From: Actinoplanes siamensis
Lineage (GTDB): Bacteria; Actinomycetota; Actinomycetes; Mycobacteriales; Micromonosporaceae
Assembly (NCBI RefSeq): GCF_016862395.1
Contig: NZ_BOMW01000058.1
Coordinates: forward strand, 1 to 64,000
Length of the DNA stretch: 64,000 nt
Reading direction: 5' to 3'
In this document: positions 53,537-61,030 of the stretch, in pieces
How positions within the stretch are numbered: the first letter of the stretch is position 1
Layout: each line of letters starts with the position of its first letter
The notes under the pieces: model-generated
What the model was told of the DNA's origin: nothing
Seen by the model: the letters and a program-made list of their open reading frames with translations, nothing else
Database searches by the model: none
Program-made: the position numbers and the translations under genes

Positions 53537-54694
53537 ATGGCGAAAGGCAAAGCCGCGGCGGCACCCCCCTCGGGAGGGGGCAGTGATGCTCCGGCGGGCG
53601 GCTTCGTCCAACTGCTCACGCCCGACGGCGAGCACGTCGGCAGCGTCACCACAGCGGACGGAACCACGTACTCGGTCGACTTCACCGACGAGGAGTACCG
53701 CGGGCTCTACCGCGACCTGGTGACCGTGCGCCGGCTCGACGCCGAGGCGACCGCTCTGCAGCGGCAGGGCGAGCTGGGGCTGTGGGCCAGTCTGCTGGGT
53801 CAGGAGGCGGCTCAGGTCGGCTCGGGCCGGGCCCTGCGTACGCAGGACATGGCTTTCCCGACCTACCGCGAGCACGGCGTGCTGTACTGCCGCGGCATCG
53901 ACCCGATCATGCCGTTCGGCCTGTTCCGCGGCGTCGATCAGGGCGGGTGGGACGCGAACGAGCACAAGTTCAACAGCTACACCATCGTGATCGGCTCGCA
54001 GACGCTGCACGCGACCGGGTACGCGATGGGCGTCACCATGGACGGCAAGACCGGCAGCCCGGACGGCGAGGCGGTGATCGCGTACTTCGGTGACGGCGCG
54101 ACCAGCCAGGGCGAGGTCAACGAGGCGTTCGTCTGGTCCGGGGTGTTCAACGCCCCGATCGTCTTCTTCTGCCAGAACAACCAGTACGCGATCTCCGAGC
54201 CGCTGGAGCGGCAGACCCGGATCCCGCTGTACCGGCGGGCCGCGGGATACGGCTTCCCCGGCATCCGGATCGACGGCAACGACGTGCTGGCCAGCTACGC
54301 GGTGACCCGTGCCGCGCTGGACAACGCGCGCAACGGCCAGGGCCCGACCCTGATCGAGGCGTACACCTACCGGATGGGCGCGCACACCAGCTCGGACGAC
54401 CCGACGCGGTACCGGATCGCCAGCGAGGTCGAGTCGTGGAAGGCCAAGGACCCGATCGCCCGGGTCAAGGCGTTCCTCACCAAGCAGAAGCTGGCCGACG
54501 ACACGTTCTTCGGCGAGGTCGACGAGGACGCCCGCAAGCTGGCCCTGGACCTGCGCGAGCGGGTGCTGGCGATGCCGGACCCGCAACCGGTCACGATGTT
54601 CGACCACGTCTATCCGAACGGCTCGCCGGAACTCGATGAGCAGCGCAAGGCGTTCACCGAGTACCACGCGTCGTTCGAGGGGAGTGGGCACTGA
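53537..54694 (+). CDS. 2-oxoacid dehydrogenase E1 component, alpha subunit (BkdA-like)
   Basis: Thiamine-diphosphate-dependent decarboxylase subunit of a branched-chain 2-oxoacid (or pyruvate) dehydrogenase complex. The 385-aa protein has a low-complexity 25-residue lead, RRLDAEATALQRQGELGLWASLLGQEAAQVG, TYREHGVLYCRG, and the ThDP motif GDGATSQGEVNEAF...CQNNQYAIS. RMGAHTSSDDPTRYR is the C-terminal phosphorylation-loop region, which in this form is typical of branched-chain E1 alpha. ATG 53537 has GGGAG at 7 nt. First of three genes; its stop overlaps the E1 beta start by 1 nt. Confidence 0.92.
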   Translation: MAKGKAAAAPPSGGGSDAPAGGFVQLLTPDGEHVGSVTTADGTTYSVDFTDEEYRGLYRDLVTVRRLDAEATALQRQGELGLWASLLGQEAAQVGSGRALRTQDMAFPTYREHGVLYCRGIDPIMPFGLFRGVDQGGWDANEHKFNSYTIVIGSQTLHATGYAMGVTMDGKTGSPDGEAVIAYFGDGATSQGEVNEAFVWSGVFNAPIVFFCQNNQYAISEPLERQTRIPLYRRAAGYGFPGIRIDGNDVLASYAVTRAALDNARNGQGPTLIEAYTYRMGAHTSSDDPTRYRIASEVESWKAKDPIARVKAFLTKQKLADDTFFGEVDEDARKLALDLRERVLAMPDPQPVTMFDHVYPNGSPELDEQRKAFTEYHASFEGSGH

Positions 54695-55680
54695 TGGCCG
54701 AGACGATCACCCTGGGCAAGGCTCTCAACCACGGCCTGCGCCGTGCCCTGGAGAACGACCCGAAGGTCGTGATCATGGGAGAGGACGTCGGCAAGCTCGG
54801 CGGCGTCTTCCGGATCACCGACGGCCTGCAGAAGGACTTCGGCGAGGACCGGGTCATCGACACCCCGCTGGCCGAGGCCGGCATCGTCGGGACCGCGGTC
54901 GGCCTGGCCATCCGCGGTTACCGCCCGGTCTGCGAGATCCAGTTCGACGGGTTCGTCTTCCCGGCGTACAACCAGATCGTCGCCCAGGTGGCGAAGATGT
55001 TCTACCGCTCCAAGGGCAAGGTCCGGGTGCCGATCGTCATCCGGATTCCGTACGGCGGCGGCATCGGCGCGGTCGAGCACCACTCCGAGTCCCCCGAGGC
55101 GTACTTCGCGCACACCCCCGGTCTCAAGGTGGTGACCTGCTCGAACCCGGCCGACGCGCACACGATGATCCAGCAGGCGATCGCCTCCGACGATCCGATC
55201 GTGTTCTTCGAGCCGAAACGGCGTTACTGGGAGAAGGGCGAGGTCGACCTGGAGGCGCCGGTGAGCGGGGCGTTCCCGCTGCACTCGGCGCGGGTGGTGC
55301 GGCCCGGGACGGACGCGACGCTGCTGGCGTACGGCCCGATGGTCCGGGTGGCCCTGGACGCCGCGGCGGCCGCCGCCGAGGACGGCCGCAACCTCGAGGT
55401 CGTCGACCTGCGCTCGCTGTCGCCGGTGGACTACCCGGTGCTCGTCGAGTCGGTCAAGCGGACCGGCCGTGCGGTCGTGGTGCACGAGGCGCCGGGCAAC
55501 ATCGGCCTGGGCGCCGAGCTGGCCGCCCGGATCACCGAGGAGTGCTTCTACTCGCTCGAGGCCCCGGTGCTGCGGGTGACCGGTTACGACATCCCGTACC
55601 CGGCGGCCCGTTCCGAGGAGGAGTACCTCCCGGATCTGGATCGGCTCCTGGACGCCGTCGACCGTTCGTTCGGCTGGTGA
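54694..55680 (+). CDS. 2-oxoacid dehydrogenase E1 component, beta subunit (BkdB-like)
   Basis: The beta subunit that completes the ThDP site and binds E2. The 328-aa transketolase-like protein shows MAETITLGKALNHGLRRAL, VIMGEDVGKLGGVFR, DTPLAEAGIVGTAVGLA, FVFPAYNQIV, and the C-terminal VVDLRSLSPVD and VVVHEAPGNIGLGAELA. ATG 54694 shares a base with the E1 alpha stop (TGATG). The sequence does not settle pyruvate versus branched-chain substrates; the E1 alpha favours branched chain, which would feed branched fatty acid synthesis common in actinomycetes. Confidence 0.93.
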   Translation: MAETITLGKALNHGLRRALENDPKVVIMGEDVGKLGGVFRITDGLQKDFGEDRVIDTPLAEAGIVGTAVGLAIRGYRPVCEIQFDGFVFPAYNQIVAQVAKMFYRSKGKVRVPIVIRIPYGGGIGAVEHHSESPEAYFAHTPGLKVVTCSNPADAHTMIQQAIASDDPIVFFEPKRRYWEKGEVDLEAPVSGAFPLHSARVVRPGTDATLLAYGPMVRVALDAAAAAAEDGRNLEVVDLRSLSPVDYPVLVESVKRTGRAVVVHEAPGNIGLGAELAARITEECFYSLEAPVLRVTGYDIPYPAARSEEEYLPDLDRLLDAVDRSFGW

Positions 55681-55685
55681 CGCGG

Positions 55686-57074
55686 ATGTCCCGGATCAAG
55701 GAGTTCAACCTGCCCGACCTGGGCGAGGGGCTGACCGAGGGCGAGATCCTGACCTGGCTGGTGAAGGTCGGCGACACGATCGAGCTGAACCAGCCGATCG
55801 TCGAGGTGGAGACGGCGAAGGCGGCGGTGGAGATCCCGGCGAAGTGGGCCGGGGTGGTCACCCGGATCTTCCACGAGGCCGGTGTCACGGTCGAGGTCGG
55901 CAAGCCGATCATCGCGATCGACACCGACCCGGGCGCCGGCGATCTTCCGGTGCCGTCGGCCGAGTCGCTGGCCGCGGTCCAGGTGGCGCCGGCCGAGGGG
56001 GCCGTCGAGCCGGGCATGCTGGGTTCACCGGCGCCGATGGCGAACCGCACACCGGTGCTCGTCGGTTACGGGGTGCGAGAGGGAAGTGCCAGAAGGCGAC
56101 CCCGCGTGGGTACGACGTCAGCCCCGGCTCCGGCCGCTGCCCCCGCTCCCGTGGCTCCGGCCCCGGCCGTCCCCCCGGCGGCACCGGTCCGGAGCGGTCC
56201 GGTGCTGGCCAAGCCCCCGGTGCGCAAGCTCGCCCGGGACCTGGGCGTCGACCTCGCCACGATCGTGGGGAGCGGGCCGCTGGGGTCGGTGACCCGGGAG
56301 GACGTACAGCGCAAGGCCGCCGAAGGCGCGGAGAAGCCGGCGGTCGCGCCGGCAGCGGCCTTCGACGGGGCTCGCGAACGGCGCGTGCCGGTCAAGGGTG
56401 TCCGGAAGCTGACCGCGGAGAACATGGTGGCCTCCGCGTTCACCGCCCCGCACGTCACCGAGTTCCTGACCGTCGACGTCACCCGGAGCATGAAGGCGTT
56501 GGAGAAGCTGAGGGGTCGGCGCGACTTCGCCGATCTGCGGATCTCCCCGCTGCTGCTGGTGGCGAAGGCGGTGCTGCTCGCGGTGCGGCGGCACCCGATG
56601 GTCAACTCGTCCTGGTCGGCGACGACCAACGAGATCGTGGTCAAGGAGTACGTGAACCTCGGGATCGCCGCGGCGACCGAGCGCGGGCTGATCGTGCCGA
56701 ACATCAAGGACGCCGGCCGTCTCAGCTTGCGGGAGCTCGCCGAGGCGCTCGACGAACTGGTCCGGACCGCGAAGTCGGGCAAGACGCCGCCGGCCGACAT
56801 GGCGCACGGCACGCTCTCGATCACCAACGTGGGTGTGTTCGGCGTCGACACCGGGACCCCGATCCTTCCGCCGGGCGAGTCGGCGATCCTGGCGTTCGGC
56901 GCGATCCGGCCGACCCCGTGGGTGCACAAAGGCAAGATCAAGGTGCGCCAGGTCACCACGCTGGGGCTCTCCTTCGACCACCGGATCATCGACGGTGAGC
57001 TGGGCTCGAAGTTCCTGCGGGACATCGGCGAGTTCCTCACCGATCCGGAAGCGGCCATCCTGGCCTGGACCTGA
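55686..57074 (+). CDS. 2-oxoacid dehydrogenase E2 (dihydrolipoamide acyltransferase)
   Basis: The acyltransferase core of the complex. The 462-aa protein has one N-terminal lipoyl domain with K45 in VETAKAAVEIP as the lipoylation site, an Ala/Pro-rich linker (about 120-170), the peripheral subunit-binding domain (VRKLARDLGVDLATIVGSGPLG), another linker, and the catalytic domain ending in SFDHRIIDG with H432 and D436. ATG 55686 lies 5 nt after the E1 beta stop; GTG 55677 is an alternative. No E3 gene follows, so lipoamide dehydrogenase must be shared. Confidence 0.95.
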   Translation: MSRIKEFNLPDLGEGLTEGEILTWLVKVGDTIELNQPIVEVETAKAAVEIPAKWAGVVTRIFHEAGVTVEVGKPIIAIDTDPGAGDLPVPSAESLAAVQVAPAEGAVEPGMLGSPAPMANRTPVLVGYGVREGSARRRPRVGTTSAPAPAAAPAPVAPAPAVPPAAPVRSGPVLAKPPVRKLARDLGVDLATIVGSGPLGSVTREDVQRKAAEGAEKPAVAPAAAFDGARERRVPVKGVRKLTAENMVASAFTAPHVTEFLTVDVTRSMKALEKLRGRRDFADLRISPLLLVAKAVLLAVRRHPMVNSSWSATTNEIVVKEYVNLGIAAATERGLIVPNIKDAGRLSLRELAEALDELVRTAKSGKTPPADMAHGTLSITNVGVFGVDTGTPILPPGESAILAFGAIRPTPWVHKGKIKVRQVTTLGLSFDHRIIDGELGSKFLRDIGEFLTDPEAAILAWT

Positions 57075-57272
57075 GTTAACGAGGGTGACGTACGGGAATC
57101 ACCTTTGATTGTTAGGCGAATGATCGGGATCACCATCTGAATAGTTGGCATGATCCACCGCGAAGGCGGACACTGAAGGCACACCAGAGATGTGCGCCGA
57201 CGGTGTCCGCCACGAGCGGAACCGGGCGGCACGTCGTGAGACCGGCCACCGCCGGGGAAACGAGCAAGTGCA

Positions 57273-57410
57273 GTGAACGTGATCGACCGCATCCGCCGCC
57301 GCCGCCAGATCAGCCGCCAGCACCGCGCCATCGACCGCGCCATGCAGGCCGCTCCCACCCAGGCCACACGCGACGAGATCGCCTTCTTCAGCCAGCGTCA
57401 GCCCTTCTAG
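57273..57410 (+). CDS. 45-aa Arg-rich small protein
   Basis: MNVIDRIRRRRQISRQHRAI, then DRAMQAAPTQATRDEIAFFS and a short end. The amphipathic, strongly basic first half suggests nucleic-acid or membrane contact. I recall similar unnamed Arg-rich mini-proteins in Micromonosporaceae but no function. GTG 57273 is the start; Shine-Dalgarno support is weak. A clear hairpin terminator begins 20 nt after the stop, which supports an independent small transcript. Confidence 0.65.
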   Translation: MNVIDRIRRRRQISRQHRAIDRAMQAAPTQATRDEIAFFSQRQPF

Positions 57411-57429
57411 GTCCAGCGCTCATCGACCG

Positions 57430-57455
57430 GCCCGCCCGCAATCACCCGGGCGGGC
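57430..57455 (+). terminator. Hairpin terminator of the 45-aa gene
   Basis: A 9-bp GCCCGCCCG/CGGGCGGGC stem with an 8-nt loop, 20 nt after the stop. Confidence 0.55.
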
Positions 57456-57627
57456 TGATTCGTATCGGCGACCGTTCCGACACCCCGCGTGGCATTCCCT
57501 CACTGGCGTACACCGGGATTTTCTCCGCAGGGAACGCCCGGTACGGTTGGGCACTGGTTCCCAACCCGGCACGGCCGGTCGGGGTGGGCTACCGGGGCTC
57601 GACTGCGCCCCAGCACGGCCAGGCCGG

Positions 57628-57692
57628 AAAGCTGGCACGGCCCTCGGCGGTGAGTCGCGGAGGGGTCGCGTCCGTGCAAAGCTGGCACGGCC
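57628..57692. repeat. 15-nt direct repeat upstream of the Pro-rich gene
   Basis: AAAGCTGGCACGGCC occurs exactly at 57628-57642 and 57678-57692, 50 nt apart, ending 20 nt before the start codon of the 1084-aa gene. The even spacing (about five helical turns) would suit two regulator sites on one face of the DNA. Confidence 0.7.
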
Positions 57693-57712
57693 GCATCGAT
57701 GAGGAGGCGCGT

Positions 57713-60700
57713 ATGACGTCCGAGGGGCAGCACGCCGGTCAGCCGGCCGAGGCCGCGTCGGGCGGACCCGAGTCCGACGGTCAGCGAGTTGCGGGCCGGG
57801 CATCGGCACCACTTCCGACCGAGGGCACCCCCACTTCTTACGGCCCGCCGCCCCAGACGGCGCCGGGCGGTGGGTCGCCGTTCGTGGTTCCGGCGGTCTC
57901 CACCTTCGGTTCCGGATCGAACCCCACCGGCACGCCGTATGGCTCGGCCCGGGTGCCGCAGCCGGAAGAGGCCTCGCCGTACGGGTCGGTCACCCCCGGG
58001 ACGGCCTCGCCGTACGGATCGGTAGCCCCCGGTTCCCAGTACGGTTCGCCGGCCGCCCCGGAGGCGCAGCCGTCGCAGTTCGAGCAGCAGCGGTCCCCGT
58101 CCGGATGGACGCCGCCGGCCCCGGCCGCCGAGCAGGCGCCCGCCGACCAGCCGTTCGGGCAGGCCGGTTTCCCGCCGGCCGGCCGCGCCTCCGCGTCGGT
58201 GCCCGGCGCCGGGCAATTCGCCCCGCCGCCCGCGGCACAGCCCCCGTCCCCGGAGGGACCGGGCTTCCCACCGCCGGCCGGTGGCAGCGGCCTGCCCACC
58301 CGCACCCCGGGTGCCACGGCGGCCGCCAACGACCAGTCGACCTTCTCCGCGTTCGGCGACCAGAAGGCCCGGGTGCCGGGTGCCACGCTCAGCGACCTCC
58401 CGGACGCCTCCGGACGTCCCGGCCTGACGGGTCCGGCGGAGAACAGCTGGCTCGGCAACGCCACCCGGCCGGCCTCCGGCGAGGCCCCGTCGAAGCCCGC
58501 CTCGAACACGTTCCCGACCCGTCAGGGGGAGAGCGGCGGGTTCCCGCTGCGTGCTCCCGCCGGCCCGGCCGCCGAGGCCGAGCCGAACGGCGCGGCGCCC
58601 AGCCTCGATCTGCCGATCCGCAGCTCGGCGGGGTTCGCCGGGCCGCCCGCCGACCCGGGCGCGCCCTCGCCGTTCGGCGGGTCCGCGGGGCCGGAGACGC
58701 CCGCTGAGCAGGCGCAGGGCAACTCGGGCTTCCCGCAGCGGGTGCCCGGCGCCGCGCTCGGCTCCGGGGGTTCGCTGCCCGCGCCGGGCTCCGCCCCGGT
58801 TCCGCCGCCGTCCGGTGCGGCCTCGGGGCCGCCCGCCTCGTTCGGCTCGGCGCCGTCGCCGGGTTCCGCGTCCGCCGGGTTCGGCTCCGCCTCCGCGCCG
58901 CCGTCCGGCCCGGCGTCCGGCCCGGCGTCCGCCGGGTTCGGCTCCGCCTCGGCGCCGGCACCCGGGTTCGGTTCCGCGCCGGCCTCCGGCGCCGCCTCGG
59001 TGCCGTCCGCCGCGCCCTCGTCCGGTGCCGGCTCGACCGGCTCCGCCTCGGTGCCCGGCTCCGTCCCGCAGCCGCGGGACTCCGGCACGGCGCGGCCCGC
59101 GTCCGGTTCGGCCCGTCCGGTGACCGCCAGCGTCTCGGTGCCCGGCCGGGTCGCCCCGCCCGTCGACGGCGGCGAGATGCCTCCGTCGGCCCCGGCGCCG
59201 CAGGCCCGGGTCTACGGCCGGCCCGCCGCCGCTCCCGAGGAGCCCGCGGACACCCCGGCTGCCGAGGAGCCGTCGTTCGGCGGCACGCCGTTCCCGGGTG
59301 CGCGCATGCCGGAGGCCTCGCCGTTCGCGGCGCCGGAGTCCGCTGCCCCGGCGAACCCGTTCGCCCCGCAGCAATCGTCGTTCGCCCCGCAACAGGACGG
59401 CCCGTCGCCGTTCGCCCCGCAGCAATCGTCGTTCGCCCCGCAGCAGGACAGCGCGTCGCCGTTCGCCCCGCAGCAGTCGCCGTTCGCCCCGCAGCAGGAC
59501 GGCCCGTCGCCGTTCGCCCCGCAGCAGTCGCCGTTCGCCCCGCAACAGGACAGCGCGTCGCCGTTCGCCCCGCAGCAGGACGGCGACCAGCAGCAGAGCA
59601 TGCCCCGGGACTTCGCGCCGCAGCAGGCTCCCGATCAGGAGCACAGCGGTGGCCAGGCGAACCCGTTCGCCCAGCGCGCCCCGGAGTCCCAGCGCGGCCC
59701 GGAGTTCCAACGCGCCCCCGAGCCGGAGGCGCGTTCCCAGGAAGCCCAGCGCTTCCCCGAGCCGCAGCCCGCGTTCGGATCGGACCCGGAGAGCCCCAAC
59801 GGCCCGTTCGGCCCGCGTCCCGACGGCTTCGGCTCGTTCCCCCCGCCGCAGCGCGGCGAGGAGACTTCCAGCGGTTTCGGCTCCTTCCCACCGCCGCCCC
59901 AGCGCGGCGAGGAGAGCTCCGGCGCGTTCCCGCAGGGCGAGACGTCCGGGTCCGCGCCGCAGTCGCCGGCCCGGGCCACCGCCCGTGCCTCGGCCAGCGC
60001 CCGCGTCGCCCCGCCGGAGCCCGGCGCGCCGTCCGGCAACGCCCGGGTCACCCCGCAGGACGGCACAGCGACGTTCCCGGCCACCCCGGGCTCCCCGGCC
60101 CCCGGTTTCCCGCCGCCGGCCTCGTCGGCTCCGGCTTTCCCGCCGCCCACGTCGGCGTCCCCGGGATTCCCGCCGCCCACGTCGTCGTCCCCTGGTTCCC
60201 CGGCGGCGCCCGGCGGCGCGCCGGCCTTCCCCGCGCCCGGTTCGCCGTTCGGCGACGGGCCGGCGGGTCCCCCGTTCGGCGACAGGCCGGCCGGATCCCC
60301 GTTCGGCGGGGAGAACGAGCCGACCTTCCCGCCACCGTCGTCGGCGTTCCCGGGCGGCGCGGCCCAGCCGAGCACGTTCGGCGCCCCGGCCTGGGGCGAC
60401 TTCGCGAACACCGCGCCCACCGCGCCCGGCTCCGACCACTTCAGCGAGCACACCACGGACGTCTCCGGCCGCGGCAACTCGCCGTATGTGCCGGCGCCGG
60501 CGACCACTCCGCTGCCGCCGGGCGTCTCGCAGTCCGACCCGTTCGGCGCCGACCCGGCGTCCCGCGCCACGGTCACCCCGCCCGGCCCGGAAGACACCAC
60601 GAGCTGGCCCGGCCCGGCCGAGCAGGACAAGTTCGACCAGTTCAAGGCGGAGGAGCCGGCCCCGGCGCCGAAGCCGACGGTGAAGACCGGCCGGGTCACG

Positions 60701-60967
60701 CTGGCCGTGGTGCTCGGCGCCGCCCTGCTGCTCGGGGTCGTCTTCGGCCTGGTCTGGCTGATCTCCGGCGGCAGCGGGAGCAGCTTCAGCGCCAGCGCGG
60801 GCGACTGCGTGAAGAACGGCGACAAGGTGGCCAAGGTGGCGTGCTCGGAGGCGGACGCGTACCAGGTCAAGCAGGTCGTCAACGCCAAGGAGCAGTGCGC
60901 CGACAAGGCGCAGCCCTACATCGTGGCCGATGAGAAGGTCTACTGCCTGGCGAAGCCCGCCGGCTGA
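57713..60967 (+). CDS. Large Pro/Gly/Ser-rich single-TM protein with LppU-like C-terminal domain
   Basis: A 1084-aa protein that is mostly disordered. Residues 1 to about 985 are low complexity and cytoplasmic: Pro, Ala, Gly, Ser and Phe with repeated short motifs, including tandem FAPQQ units (about 550-625). One TM helix follows (about 993-1018, VTLAVVLGAALLLGVVFGLVWLI). The 65-residue outside domain has four Cys: SAGDCVKNGDKVAKVACSEA, KEQCADKAQ and VYCLAKPAG, a pattern I associate with the actinobacterial LppU/SCO3897 family. ATG 57713 has GAGGAGG at about 5 nt. Function unknown. A strong hairpin ends the gene. Confidence 0.85.
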   Translation: MTSEGQHAGQPAEAASGGPESDGQRVAGRASAPLPTEGTPTSYGPPPQTAPGGGSPFVVPAVSTFGSGSNPTGTPYGSARVPQPEEASPYGSVTPGTASPYGSVAPGSQYGSPAAPEAQPSQFEQQRSPSGWTPPAPAAEQAPADQPFGQAGFPPAGRASASVPGAGQFAPPPAAQPPSPEGPGFPPPAGGSGLPTRTPGATAAANDQSTFSAFGDQKARVPGATLSDLPDASGRPGLTGPAENSWLGNATRPASGEAPSKPASNTFPTRQGESGGFPLRAPAGPAAEAEPNGAAPSLDLPIRSSAGFAGPPADPGAPSPFGGSAGPETPAEQAQGNSGFPQRVPGAALGSGGSLPAPGSAPVPPPSGAASGPPASFGSAPSPGSASAGFGSASAPPSGPASGPASAGFGSASAPAPGFGSAPASGAASVPSAAPSSGAGSTGSASVPGSVPQPRDSGTARPASGSARPVTASVSVPGRVAPPVDGGEMPPSAPAPQARVYGRPAAAPEEPADTPAAEEPSFGGTPFPGARMPEASPFAAPESAAPANPFAPQQSSFAPQQDGPSPFAPQQSSFAPQQDSASPFAPQQSPFAPQQDGPSPFAPQQSPFAPQQDSASPFAPQQDGDQQQSMPRDFAPQQAPDQEHSGGQANPFAQRAPESQRGPEFQRAPEPEARSQEAQRFPEPQPAFGSDPESPNGPFGPRPDGFGSFPPPQRGEETSSGFGSFPPPPQRGEESSGAFPQGETSGSAPQSPARATARASASARVAPPEPGAPSGNARVTPQDGTATFPATPGSPAPGFPPPASSAPAFPPPTSASPGFPPPTSSSPGSPAAPGGAPAFPAPGSPFGDGPAGPPFGDRPAGSPFGGENEPTFPPPSSAFPGGAAQPSTFGAPAWGDFANTAPTAPGSDHFSEHTTDVSGRGNSPYVPAPATTPLPPGVSQSDPFGADPASRATVTPPGPEDTTSWPGPAEQDKFDQFKAEEPAPAPKPTVKTGRVTLAVVLGAALLLGVVFGLVWLISGGSGSSFSASAGDCVKNGDKVAKVACSEADAYQVKQVVNAKEQCADKAQPYIVADEKVYCLAKPAG
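59360..59585 (+). repeat. Tandem coding repeats (FAPQQ with QDGPSP/QDSASP spacers)
   Basis: Repeated units of 24-51 nt built on ttcgccccgcagcag encode FAPQQ followed by SS/SP or DGPSP/DSASP. The near identity of the DNA points to recent expansion and likely length variation between strains. Confidence 0.85.
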
Positions 60968-60973
60968 TCGGCG

Positions 60974-61011
60974 GGCGGTCCCGGCCGGCCCCCGGGTCGG
61001 CCGGGACCGCC
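60974..61011 (+). terminator. Hairpin terminator of the Pro-rich gene
   Basis: A perfect 14-bp GC stem (60974-60987 with 60998-61011) and 10-nt loop begin 7 nt after the stop and end 20 nt before the next start. Confidence 0.7.
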
Positions 61012-61030
61012 GCTGAGGCACCATGGGCGA

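Larger units (their letters stand above)
57411..57712. other. Intergenic region with terminator and direct repeats
   Basis: About 300 bases between the 45-aa gene and the 1084-aa Pro-rich gene. No gene is supported. It holds the hairpin at 57430-57455 and a 15-nt direct repeat at 57628 and 57678. Confidence 0.5.

Noticed and set aside
57628..57692. Sigma-54-type promoter (TGGCAC)
   Set aside because: TGGCAC occurs inside both direct repeats, but the TTGCA-like partner at the correct spacing is absent and sigma-54 is not expected in actinomycetes.
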